A stretch of 64,000 bases of DNA. It comes from Ambrosia x helenae (Eukaryota; Streptophyta; Magnoliopsida; Asterales; Asteraceae). Of this stretch, positions 54,831 to 64,000 are shown piece after piece (the first letter of the stretch is position 1; the number at the start of each line of letters is the position of its first letter). The stretch is from NCBI GenBank assembly GCA_030844895.1, contig CM061224.1:75524567-75588566 (forward strand), written 5' to 3'. Below the pieces are notes generated by a model. It made no database searches. It was not told the origin of the DNA and saw only the letters and a list, made by a program, of their open reading frames with translations. A program made the position numbers and the translations under genes.

Positions 54831-57273
54831 TGTAACACCCCAACCGATGGCGGAAACATCGGGGTGCCACGTGTTGATGATTGATCAATAGCTCATGGTA
54901 AATAATGGATTTCATTATATGATTTAAATAAATTACATACAATTGTTCTACAAGAATTCGTACATCAAATTGAATAAACTATGCACATATCTTCAAGCAA
55001 TTCTTCAAGCAAGTAGGACCTGAAACATGTTAAGTTGAAAATATTTTGGGTCAACAAAAGTTGGTGAGAATTACATAGGTTTTTGAGAAATAGTTGATAA
55101 CAATAGTTTGTACAACACTCAGGGTTGTATGATGATAGAGTATGATACCGACATGCAACAATGCGTCTTTGTACAACCAAACCTTGTGTCGACTGATGAC
55201 TAACTCGCAAGTTAGTTAAATGTTGTTACTGTTATCGATCATCCCTGAGTCTATGCGGGTGGGATGGGTTTGTCAGACCTATAGCGCTATAATCTAAACA
55301 GGCGGCTTGATCAATGTTAATGATTGTACTGTGTCTTTTTGTTACAGTCAATGATAGAATGATGATGTACTTGAATCACAAGTAAATATGAGTAAATGAT
55401 AGTATAAGATGTTTAAACATGTTTCACCCCAAAAATAGTGAAAATAGAGAAAAGGGGCTATGTAAACTCACCTTGGTAAAATGTTATATCTGTTGAGAAA
55501 TGTGTTGACCAAATGTATCAAGTATCACCCTAAAATGAGGTAATAAATATGTCTAAGTCTATCAAGTCTACAAATGTATAAGTTCTAGGGCTTCGAATTG
55601 GGGATAAATGCTTGTTTGATTATTATTAAAAATATTCGCCAATTGAGAGAAATTTAGTAATAAATAACTAAAAATCTTTTTATGAAATTTAAATTGAAGA
55701 TGGTCACAATAATATGTTTAGAGTAAAAATAATTTTTGTAAAATTATTTCATTTAAAAATAGATTTTTAAATCTATTTATTATAAATAGCCAATATTTAA
55801 CTTTAATATTCAAAAATACTAAAATTAAAGAATTATTATTTTAAAAATCATATTTCTGTTCTAAATGATCAGAAATAATTTGTATAAAATTTTGGTGCAA
55901 AAATATTAAAAATTGGATTTATTATGATTTAATTATGATTAAATCTAACAAAAATTGATTAAAAATATAAAATAAATGATTTTCCTGAAATAAAAATTAT
56001 TTCTGAAAAGATTAATGTTATAAAAACTCAGGATAATTTTTGTGGAAATTAAGGAGATCGTTTTGATATTTTTATAGATTTTTATAAATAAAATAGAATA
56101 AACTTGATTTATTTATTATATATATTAAATAAATAAATTTTTGAAAACTAAAAATTGGGTGTTGAACTTTTTCATCAAATCAACATAATATAATTTTTGT
56201 AGAATTTTTGGAAGAGTTTTAGTATTTTAAAATGAATTTATAATTACAATAATATATATATATAAAGCTTAACAACAAAAGAAGAAAAAAAAAATGCCTG
56301 CCAAGATTCGAACCCGTGTCAGCCGGGTTAGAGTCACCAAACACAACCACTTGGTCTAGACCAGTGGTTGTGTTTGAATCCTGTGTGTTAAATATATATT
56401 ATTATACGCGATTACATGTTCTTCCCCATTCGTGCCCTAGAATTGAAATCAAGCCAATTACACAATGTTAATCTAATTAGACATGGGGCAAACACTGTGT
56501 AGACTCCGATAAAAGGAACGCATAATCAAAATTGGACTTACAAAGTGGTATTGTTTATGAACGGTCGGTCAACCTTCAAAGTCAAACACGAACAAAAATT
56601 TCACGAACAGCGGTTGTATAGGTGGAATTGGGGGTTGGGAGAGATGTATTGGCGAGTTGGGATTGTTCTACAATGATCAATTTATAGTATTACGCTCTGG
56701 ATCAGTGGAATGGTAAGGTTGACTTGCTATTGAATGTTATACGCGTATAAGAGAAAATTGGTAATAATTGGATGTTTATAAACGTGTTTCCTAGTCAGAG
56801 AGGGCCGAAGATTGTGATCCCTTGTTAATTAGTCCATAATCGCGTGAATTAAGCCAAGAATAAATGGAAACTTTCTTTGGTTTAACTTCATTCTGCTGCT
56901 GCACGTACAGGGGAGAAAAAAGAAAGAATTCAATGTGGCCTTAAATAAAATTTGAATCAGGATTATATCAGCAAATGAGCTCTGGCTCGGCTGGTTTGGT
57001 GTGAGTCTGTTTGTTGGTGTGGTGCGGGTTCGAGTCCGGCCCGCATCAGAATCCTTTTTTTTTATTTTTTAAACAGCAAGGAGGGGAAGGGAGGTGTAGT
57101 GGGCCGGGTTTAAGGGAAGTGGGCTGCTTCTCTGTGGGCCACATATTGGGTTGTAGTATATATATAGGAAGAGAGGGGTTTGGGCTTTATGGATCAACAA
57201 ATACATAAGAGTTTTTTTGGTTAGGATTAAATAACAACTAAAATCTGTTTTTTTTTTTAATATTATTATTACT

Positions 57274-57304
<31 letters not shown>

Positions 57305-57387
57305 GTATATATGTTGTGAATAAAGACTTAGGTACAAAAATGAGGGGTTTTATATTTAAAATTTGGGGAAATTGTTGCGATGTTACA
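54831..57387 (-). repeat. Solo LTR related to the gag-only element
   Basis: 2,557 bp starting TGTAACACCCCAACCG on plus, ending GCGATGTTACA; on the minus strand TGTAACATCGC...GGTTGGGGTGTTACA. Flanked by TTTTC on both sides (54826-54830, 57388-57392). The left half (to about 55480) matches, inverted, the 3' part of the LTR at 20243-22743, including the region deleted from the 5' LTR there; the other half is diverged. No internal sequence remains, so it is the product of LTR-LTR recombination. Frames at 54965-55210 and 57011-57208 are not genes. Confidence 0.9.
56977..57063 (+). ncRNA. tRNA-like unit with Pol III A and B boxes
   Basis: TGGCTCGGCTGG (56983-56994) fits box A with one mismatch; GGTTCGAGTCC (57027-57037) is a perfect box B; nine T residues (57055-57063) could terminate Pol III. 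It resembles the head of a tRNA-derived SINE, antisense to the LTR. A weaker unit on the minus strand (box B-like GGTTCGAATCT at 56304-56314, followed by ten T) lies 700 bp away. A full cloverleaf cannot be drawn, so it is not a tRNA gene. Confidence 0.4.
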
Positions 57388-57666
57388 TTTTCGTTGTGCG
57401 TTTGCGCCTATTTACATGGCAGTGGCTAATCGAGATCCGAATGTTTTGCTAAGGGGCTAAAACCAACCTAGATAGAATGATGGAGCTCACGATTACGACT
57501 CAGCACGTACTACCATCCTTTGGGCGCCGCAACGCGCGCGCCAGGCTAAGGGGCATTTTGAGCAGGTATATGTAATTATTTTCGAGTTTAATACTCGTTT
57601 TGTAAGTTATGTTCAACTGTTAACTTATGCTTTTGTGTATTTTGTTTTTAAATTTGTATTAATCAG

Positions 57667-58200
57667 GTCAGTTTTGTGAATAATATCGCGACGATCAAGG
57701 GAGGAACTCATGTCAATTATATAACAAATCAGATTGCTAAGCATCTTGTGGCTGTTGTAAAGAAACAGAACAAACATGGTAATCTTAAAGCCCATAATGT
57801 AAAGAATTACTTATGGGTGTTTGTAAATGATCTTATTGACAACCCTGCTTTTGATTCACAAACAAAAAAGACTTTGACAATCAAATCAAGCAGTTTTGGA
57901 TCAACATGTGAACTCTCACCCGAGTTCTTGAAGAAAGGTATGCAGAGGCAACCAAATTATTTATTTATATATTTATTAATAAATTTTTAGGATGAAAGAA
58001 GTTAAGTTTTTATTTGTCATTTGTTTTACAGTGGCGACTCTCGTGGGTACAGTTTAAGCAGCAGAATGATTTGAAGAAAACTGATGGTACCAAAAGAGGA
58101 AAGCTTAATATTCCTAAGCTTGAAGAGGCGAATTTTGTCGCTACAAGTAATTCGGATAACTGCACCTTGATTTTGACAGAAGGAGATTCAGCCAAAGCTT
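57667..58200 (+). pseudogene. Captured DNA topoisomerase II fragment, two exons
   Basis: Exon 57667-57937 reads VSFVNNIATIKGGTHVNYI, LWVFVNDLIDNPAFDSQTKK and SSFGSTCELSPEFLKK and ends at a GT donor: the transducer domain of eukaryotic type II topoisomerase. Exon from 58032 reads LKKTDGTKRGKLNIPKLEEA and CTLILTEGDSAKA, the start of the TOPRIM domain with its metal-binding Glu. The frame then stops. The ATPase and DNA-gate domains are missing. Both blocks stay open, separated by a short intron with normal borders. Confidence 0.9.
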
Positions 58201-58987
58201 AATATTCCTAAGCTTGATACGTTCGCGAAGAATAGTCAAGTTACGCCGCGGCATTTATTTTCAAATGATTGAAACTTGATTGAAGAAAATGTATTGTCGA
58301 TACAATATTTTTGTAAACGTTAAACGTCGTCTCGGATTGGTTTGTAATTTGATAAGTATGTATTATATAATGAATTGATGTTTTTGTTATTAGTTTGTTA
58401 ATTATTTTGCATTTAATAAAATGGCTATAAATCCAGGAGGGTAAATATGTAATTTTACAGGAATTTTTTTTAGATTAATAAATTATGACACGCAAAAGAA
58501 CGTCATAAAATTCTGTCATAAATTTCTGTCATAATGTGTCGAAAAAATGTCAACAAAAACTGTCATAAAAATGCGTGTCATTAAAAAGTGTCATAACGTG
58601 TGTCAATAAATGTTGTCATAAATGTGTGTCATAAACAGATGACACGCGAAAATATGTCATCTTAAATTTATGACACCGCCATCCTTGACGTTTTTTTTCT
58701 TGTCATCAGACCCTTTTCTTGACACGCAATGCGTGTCAAGAAAGGCCTTTTTTCTAGTAGTGAAATGGAAGAAAGTGGGTAAAATTTAGTGATTTATACT
58801 TATGCCTTTTCAAATGCCATCTTAATTTTGATATTTTGGACATATTTGCCTATGTTTCCCCTTTTATAGATATAGATATAGATATAAACAAATGAAATTT
58901 TAAAGAAAAAAAGAAAATGTAAAATTAATATTTGTTGAATATAATTATTTGAAGCTTGTGGTCATACCACATCACATGATATTATAT

Positions 58988-60249
58988 AGACAAAATTACA
59001 ATTTTTGTTCTTTATAAAAGCCAAAACTATGGATTGGGTCCTTTAAAACTTTTAGTTTCAGTCTTTGTTCTTTATATGAAAAGTTGGCACACATTTTGTC
59101 CTTTACACTTAACCTCGTTAATAAATTCAGTTAAGTTACTCCACGTGCAATGCACACGAGGGTAAATTAGTCATTTTACCTCAAAGGACAATTCTTGTGA
59201 TTTAGTTATATAAAAATCATTTATTTATAAAAATATTCATTTTTCTTTAAATGTATATAATTATATAAATTCACACACACACACACACACACACACACTT
59301 TTCCTCTCACCTACTCTCGTTCTATCTCTTGTTCTTGTCTAAAACCACCACTACCACAATCCTGCCACCACATTTCAATTCATTTCATTGAGGTTATCTA
59401 TTGTATTTCTCTTCTTTGAAAACAACCACAAAAAAAAAGACTAAATCCTCTGATTTGCAAAGAGGGAATGTTGAAATTGGTAGCAGAGGAGTGTGTGTTG
59501 CAGGTTGAGGTTTGTGGCGATGAAGTGATGGCTGACATAAGGAGATGTACGGTGATAGTGAAATAAGGGGGTGGCTATGTGAAGTAGCGACAAAGGTAGT
59601 TAGGGTTCGAGGATGAGGGATGTGATAGAGGTGGTTGCCGTCAAGGTTTATTGATAGTAGTTAGGGTTCAGTGAAGACAGAGAATGGTGGTAAGGAAGTG
59701 CAGTAGAGGACGATCGGTTGTGTTATGGGGCAACAGAAGTGGCGAAGGTGGGCGACAAATCAATGGTGGTGATGTGAGGTTGTGTGAATAGTGAGATGTA
59801 GAGGTGGCAGGTACTGAGACGGTGGTTAAAGGTGAAGGATGGTTTCGTATGTGAATGGTTTGTGTGGTTATAGATGGTGGTGGTGATGTTAAAGGTGGGT
59901 GGTGGTGGCTTAGTTGGTGGGTGATGGATGAGTGGAGAGAGAGATAGAGATAGATAGATAGATATAGAAGGGGGGTGGTTTGTGTGTCTGTGTGTACAAA
60001 GAAAGAGACAAAAAAATATTTTTATATAATTAAATTACAAGAATTGTCCTTTAGGGGTTAAGAGACCAGTTTGCCCTCATGTGCCTTGCACATGACCTAA
60101 CTTAACTGGGATTTTCTAACCCAGTTAGTGAAAAGGACAAAAGGCGTGACAACTTTTCATATAAAGGACAAAGACTGAAACTGAAAGTTTTAAAGGACCC
60201 AATCCATAATTTTGGCTTTTATAAAGGAAAAAAAATTGTAATTTTGTCT
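58988..60249. mobile_element. Long-TIR element (MULE or foldback-like)
   Basis: About 210 bp at each end are inverted copies (starting AGACAAAATTACAAT) at perhaps 85% identity. The middle is G-rich (GGTGGTGG-type) with CA (59272-59298) and GATA (59938-59965) microsatellites; no transposase. Flanking sequences are AT-rich and no clear TSD can be fixed. Confidence 0.7.
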
Positions 60250-60485
60250 ATTAAATATAAGAATTTGAACGGATTTTACGAGCAAATATAGAAAATTAAT
60301 TATCTAGAAAATAAATCTTATTTATCTCTACTACATGGTACAAGTATGTTAATGCATTGAAGGGTAATTTGGGGAAGATTTATATGACATTTGAGGGTTA
60401 AAGAATATGGCTTTTCACATCCCATCTTAAGTTTACCAAGTTGGACAAGTTTGCCCATTGCTCACTCTTTATAATGTAGTAGAGA

Positions 60486-60709
60486 TAAACTTAAAACAAA
60501 GTATCAAAATAAATTGTTTTTAATGAAGTGGAAAAATAAATTCCAATTAATCAATCGCTAGTAATCATCCATCTCCCAGCTTTCAATCTTTTCCTCAACC
60601 TTGCAAATCATAAAATGTGATATCACATTTTAGTGTCTATACATTTAAGATTTGAAAGAAGAACTATTGAAAACATGTACATACCATTTAGGCCCAACCT
60701 ATGTATGTC
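60486..60709. other. Intervening AT-rich sequence
   Basis: No motif recognised between the Helitron 5' end and the Copia gag remnant. Confidence 0.5.
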
Positions 60710-61805
60710 CAACCATTTTTAACTTCTTACTCGTGCAGTTCCAATGCCCCTCTTTGCCACAAAAGTAGCAAATGTCATCATCATAACTAGTGGTCATCTT
60801 CTTACTAAGAGTAGTAGTCGTGTGAATTTGAACTTTCTTTGACTTGAGTTTTCTTTCCTCAGTCACACAAGTAAGTCCCTAAGCTCTGCCAAGTCCCCTT
60901 CAAATACCTTCTTATTCAAGGCTATTATAAACTCTCTGTACTCTTTGTGGAAGTGATGCAAGCGCAATGCCTATAGCCATAGTCTCACTCATAGGATATC
61001 CAAGCCTGTTCAGCCTGTCAATTGTTGGTGCATTTTGTGTGACAACAACTTACTAGATAGGCTAGCTTAGTAGATAGGCATTTTGTATAACATGTAATCG
61101 TCTTATTGTATTAGCGAACTTGTGGTAGTCAAAGAAGCCTACTGGACGAACATATGATATTAGTGAACATAGGCTAGATAGCGAAGATAAGCCTATCTTC
61201 GCTATAAGCCCAAGGCCCAAGCCCAACGAATATGTTTCTCTATATAAAGAACATGGGGGTTTAGGGTTTAAGGTTGTTCGTAAATTAGTTAGTTTGACAT
61301 TCCAGTGTGAGCAACCTCTAAGTTCGTGTGTGTTAGTTGTGGTGTCTTGAGTTGTTTATAATAAGTTTATAATCAATAGAAGACACGTTTTAAAGAATCT
61401 CCCATGTTTGATCTTGATTCATATTTAATCATTTTTGCATAAACATTTATCAAGGGGTGCCACACCTTGATAGTTCTGATTAATCTTGTCAATATGATCT
61501 TTGACAGAATGTTCGAATTTCATAGGACGAGAGCTTTCTTTGATAATAGAGAGACGCTGTCGACGTCTCATGTGAAATCTACCCTTGATGAAATAGATCA
61601 TCTCAGCACTAGAGAGATTGATCATCTCATCGATGAATTCACTAGAGATCTTATTAGACAAGCTAGATAAGATCAAATATACAACTTCGTGTGAATCCTT
61701 GTAACGCACTAACCATTCGTCCTTTAAACCAATTCTTGGTGGGTTAAGTGGCAAAGCTTCATCTAGCATGTACAACTTTTTCTCATGTTCTAGAACCTTT
61801 CTCAA
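60710..61805 (-). pseudogene. Copia gag remnant, minus strand, interrupted
   Basis: The N-terminal part (61805 down to about 61446) is an open frame with LRKVLEHEKKLY-type start, LKDEWLVRYKDSHEV and MKFEHSVKDHIDKINQNYQG, typical of Ty1/Copia Gag (UBN2/Retrotran_gag group). After a ~400-bp insertion the frame resumes at about 61040 with NAPTIDRLNRLGYPMSETMA, slips one base near 60935, continues KEYREFIIALNKKVFEGDL, and reaches an imperfect zinc knuckle CYFCGKEGHWNC near 60765. No pol follows. It belongs with the PBS and LTR end at 63065-63140. Confidence 0.8.
61041..61445. mobile_element. ~400-bp insertion in Copia gag, solo-LTR or TRIM-like
   Basis: Breaks the gag frame. It contains TCTATATAAAG (about 61241) followed by a leader-like stretch with ATAATCAATAGAAGACACG, as in small Copia/TRIM LTRs. 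The exact ends and TSD are unclear. Confidence 0.5.
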
Positions 61806-63064
61806 TTTATAGTACCAAAGTGGAGAAGTTATCGAAATTGAGCTTGGATTGTTTCAAATCATCACGAAGTTCCATAATTTATAACACCCAAATAATTATT
61901 AATTATGGTAGAGATTCCATTTCATAAAGACAAGATGATTGGCTTAGAACTATTCCCCTTTGTCTTTATTACGCGAGTAAGTAGTTTACCAATTCGGTCA
62001 CCTACACAATTCTCCCATTTTGGGGCACTTAAGAAATATTATAAATATTGTCTAGCCTAGGTATGATTACCCTAACTATGCCCACTTGAATAATCAAGCG
62101 ATACTTGTCCTCAATAGTAACATGTAAAGCTCGCCCAACTGAGTTAGGAAACGCGACTTTTACCTCATGCCGATCCATAGGCCCAAATGCATGGTGAATC
62201 GCTAAAACTGGGATTGTTATGATAAGCCTGAGTGTTACCATTAGGATGACATTACAATACTGGTTTTTTTATTAGATTTATTTTATTTTATTACCTAATA
62301 TTTTTAAATATATTGGACGACTTGTAGCATGACACAAGTTGTGCATATTCTAGTAAAACTTATTTTAGTAATTGTTTGCGAAGGACTTGAAATCCCTTCA
62401 ACTCTCGACACGATAAATTTTAAGTACCCCATTTTAATCTATATTAGTCGTTAATCGTGAACAATATTTTAAATTAATAAATTAATATTAATTTATGAGC
62501 TAAAATAATCGTATCATTTTAAAAACCCATTTTATTGTAACAATTAACTTTCCAAAAATTAACCAATTAAAACTCATTTTAATTTAATTCTTGTCGTCTA
62601 TTATAGTTGCGAAAAATGCATATTTTGTTTGGTTTCGTTCGGGCAAATTAATGCAAAACCGAACGGGTCTAAAAGGATATAAACCAAAATTCTAGACCTA
62701 ATCCTTTTAATGTAAGATTTCCATCTTCGATCCTCTTGTTAGTTTCATCTTTGGTCTTCATTGGTGTCTCGACAAGGTTTTAGAAAAAAACATTTATACT
62801 AAACTATATCTTTGAAAATAGAAACCTATCTAATACATCAGGGTTCCAAATAACCCAAGAATAAAAATATATGATAACCAAAACCGAAAAAAAAACACAA
62901 ACCACAAAACATTCCACAACCACAACAACGTTTCTATGTCTCGATCCACAATCACAACTACAAACATAGCGATAAAGGTTTGGTCTTTTTATCAAAAAAA
63001 AGAAAAAAAAAACTTTTTGACAAAATAAAACAAGACCAGTTAAATATATATACACGATTGTATA
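61806..63064 (-). other. Copia leader region and AT-rich filler
   Basis: Lies between the gag start and the PBS in minus-strand order. No gene recognised; open frames at 62029-62241 and 62804-63055 (minus) lack recognisable motifs. Confidence 0.4.
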
Positions 63065-63140
63065 AGTGGCTCTAACAACACTGTTGGGAATCGCGTGGCT
63101 CGTTCAGATTCAAATCGACCTGAACCCGATTATCTAGTTT
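63065..63140 (-). repeat. Degenerate PBS and LTR end of the Copia remnant
   Basis: TGTTGGGAATCGCG at 63082 equals the LTR end at 34770. On the minus strand the LTR end is followed by TGTTGTTAGAGCCA, a degraded form of the initiator tRNA-Met PBS TGGTATCAGAGCCA. LTR similarity fades after about 60 bp. Confidence 0.55.
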
Positions 63141-63732
63141 ATTATAAAATCCTATTCATTCATGCTATATTTAGCAAGGTCGGTGATGCTATTTTATGTT
63201 GCACTATGTGCATTGCACGTTTTTCAAAAAAAATTGAAAGCGGCATTTTGGAAATTTGTGTGATGTATGCCCTGCTTTACAACCAGATACCTCTCTCCAT
63301 GAACCCTTCCCCCAATTGTCCTCACAACCGTCTCAGACGGCGACGATGGTACAACCGCCGAACAAGGTGGCTTGCCCTCTTTTTCCATATGTTTATCAGT
63401 GTTTTGAGGGCGTTTTTAAACCCCGACGTCGGTTGTTGTTTCCTCTGGATGTAAACCTTAAATTTTTGGGGTGATATATGATGTTGTTTTGTGAAAACCG
63501 TGATTATAATTGAAGAATTTGAGGATTTTTCAGATGTTCACTTCACTTTAATCAAAATACTTTGATTTTTTATTTTATTTTTTTGCAATCAGATATCAAA
63601 GTGCAAAAATTCAGAGGTAATTTTTAAAATAACAAAAAAATTTTTTGACTTTTAAAGCATAAAGCTTTTGTGTAAAACGAAAGTGGAGTGGTTTTTTTTA
63701 TGGTATTGTTGTGTTGGTGGTTGTAGTGTGTG

Positions 63733-63826
<94 letters not shown>

Positions 63827-64000
63827 TAATGTTCACGAATACTTAGATCCACGGATAGTGGTGGTTGTTTCTAAGACAGTGGTGTTAGCATAGTCATTTG
63901 TCTTTTTTCCGTTGACCACTGTTTGGTGGATTGCTCACAAAACAAATGGTCACATTTTTTTAGAGAGGGGGAGGAGTGGTGTTTATAGAGAGAGAAACAA
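63141..64000. other. Unassigned sequence to the window end
   Basis: Two overlapping plus-strand frames around 63256-63474 have no motif I know; a small host-derived exon is possible but unsupported. The last bases are GA-rich. Confidence 0.4.
63736..63823. repeat. (GA)44 microsatellite
   Basis: 88 bp of uninterrupted GA. Long, pure dinucleotide tracts of this size are usually highly variable between individuals. It generates the Ser/Leu open frames on the minus strand. Confidence 0.98.

Larger units (their letters stand above)
50370..58762. mobile_element. Non-autonomous CACTA element with captured host exons
   Basis: 8,393 bp from CACTACTACAAAAAT to TTTTTTCTAGTAGTG, the inverted ends of the CACTA (En/Spm) superfamily. 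The 3-bp duplication AAA (50367-50369, 58763-58765) is confirmed by the uninterrupted duplicate at 50130-50150. Subterminal regions (50380-50570, 58480-58740) are dense in TGACAC/TGTCAT motifs, the usual transposase-binding repeats. It holds no transposase or TnpA-like frame, but fragments of four host genes, all plus strand, and a solo LTR. This is a Pack-type CACTA. Confidence 0.92.
49934..60485 (-). mobile_element. Minus-strand Helitron split by a CACTA element
   Basis: The minus-strand 3' end at 49934 reads CCGCCGTGAAGCGCGGCACC, then CTACTAG; the 5' end at 60485 reads TCTCTACTACATTATAAAG. Without the 8.4-kb CACTA it is about 2.2 kb. Its left part is a partial tandem duplication: 50030-50150 and 50260-50369 plus 58763-58800 are nearly identical, each bounded by CCCTTTATAGATATAGATAT. 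More than one overlapping Helitron may therefore be involved. Confidence 0.55.

Noticed and set aside
56977..57063. A genuine tRNA gene
   Set aside because: Boxes A and B are good but no acceptor stem or full cloverleaf can be paired; treated as a tRNA-like unit only.
63256..63474. A short host protein exon
   Set aside because: No recognisable domain, two overlapping frames equally open; not enough evidence to call.
63624..63852. Ser/Leu-repeat open frames on the minus strand
   Set aside because: Direct translation of the (GA)44 microsatellite.

Overview
This window is plant nuclear DNA, from a eudicot; the style of its transposons would fit Asteraceae, but nothing here proves a species. 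Almost everything I can identify is transposable-element sequence. I see no intact single-copy host gene, no rRNA or tRNA gene and no CRISPR array. Host genes appear only as exon fragments carried inside DNA transposons.

Layout. 1-590: 3' end and LTR of a Copia-like element. 591-2172: probable LTR of a Gypsy element on the minus strand. 2290-33008: a nested Ty3/Gypsy (chromovirus-like) cluster. A plus-strand element A has its LTRs at 2290-4530 and 29336-33008 and its broken gag-pro-pol in pieces at 15084-15610, 22744-24567 and 27109-29208. Its 5' part is replaced by a minus-strand relative B (LTR 4537-6910, nearly intact internal region 6911-12268, LTR 12269-14953, then a second copy of B's PPT region 14954-15083). 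A's gag is interrupted by a 7.1-kb LTR element with gag but no pol (15611-22743, TSD GCTGC). A's pol is interrupted by an unclassified 2.5-kb element (24568-27108, TSD AGAAG), which itself holds a Helitron. A's 3' LTR carries a 1.2-kb Harbinger-like element full of CCACCACCGCC-type repeat.

33009-36965: old Gypsy debris and a Copia-type LTR with a hAT MITE in it. 36966-38060: two tandem Helitrons. 38238-43896: a Helitron carrying exons of a ZCCHC8-like zinc-knuckle/PSP gene and of a membrin (Golgi Qb-SNARE), with two MITEs inside. 43897-47807: a second Helitron with a Mutator-like MITE. 49934-60485: a minus-strand Helitron split by an 8.4-kb CACTA element (50370-58762). The CACTA carries exon pieces of four host genes on one strand (DEAH-box RNA helicase, kinesin-7, glucose-6-phosphate 1-epimerase, DNA topoisomerase II) and holds a 2.56-kb solo LTR with a perfect TSD. 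58988-60249 is a long-TIR element. 60710-63140 is a decayed minus-strand Copia element. The window ends in a (GA)44 microsatellite.

Most distinctive signals. First, a perfect hairpin lies exactly 18 nt before the LTR in three different Gypsy-type elements; in A and B the whole hairpin-PPT-LTR-start module is duplicated, and the upstream copy starts inside the pol stop codon. Second, a CACTA and a Helitron have each captured exons from several host genes. Third, one LTR retrotransposon is gag-only. Fourth, gag of elements A and B appears to contain a small GT-AG intron.
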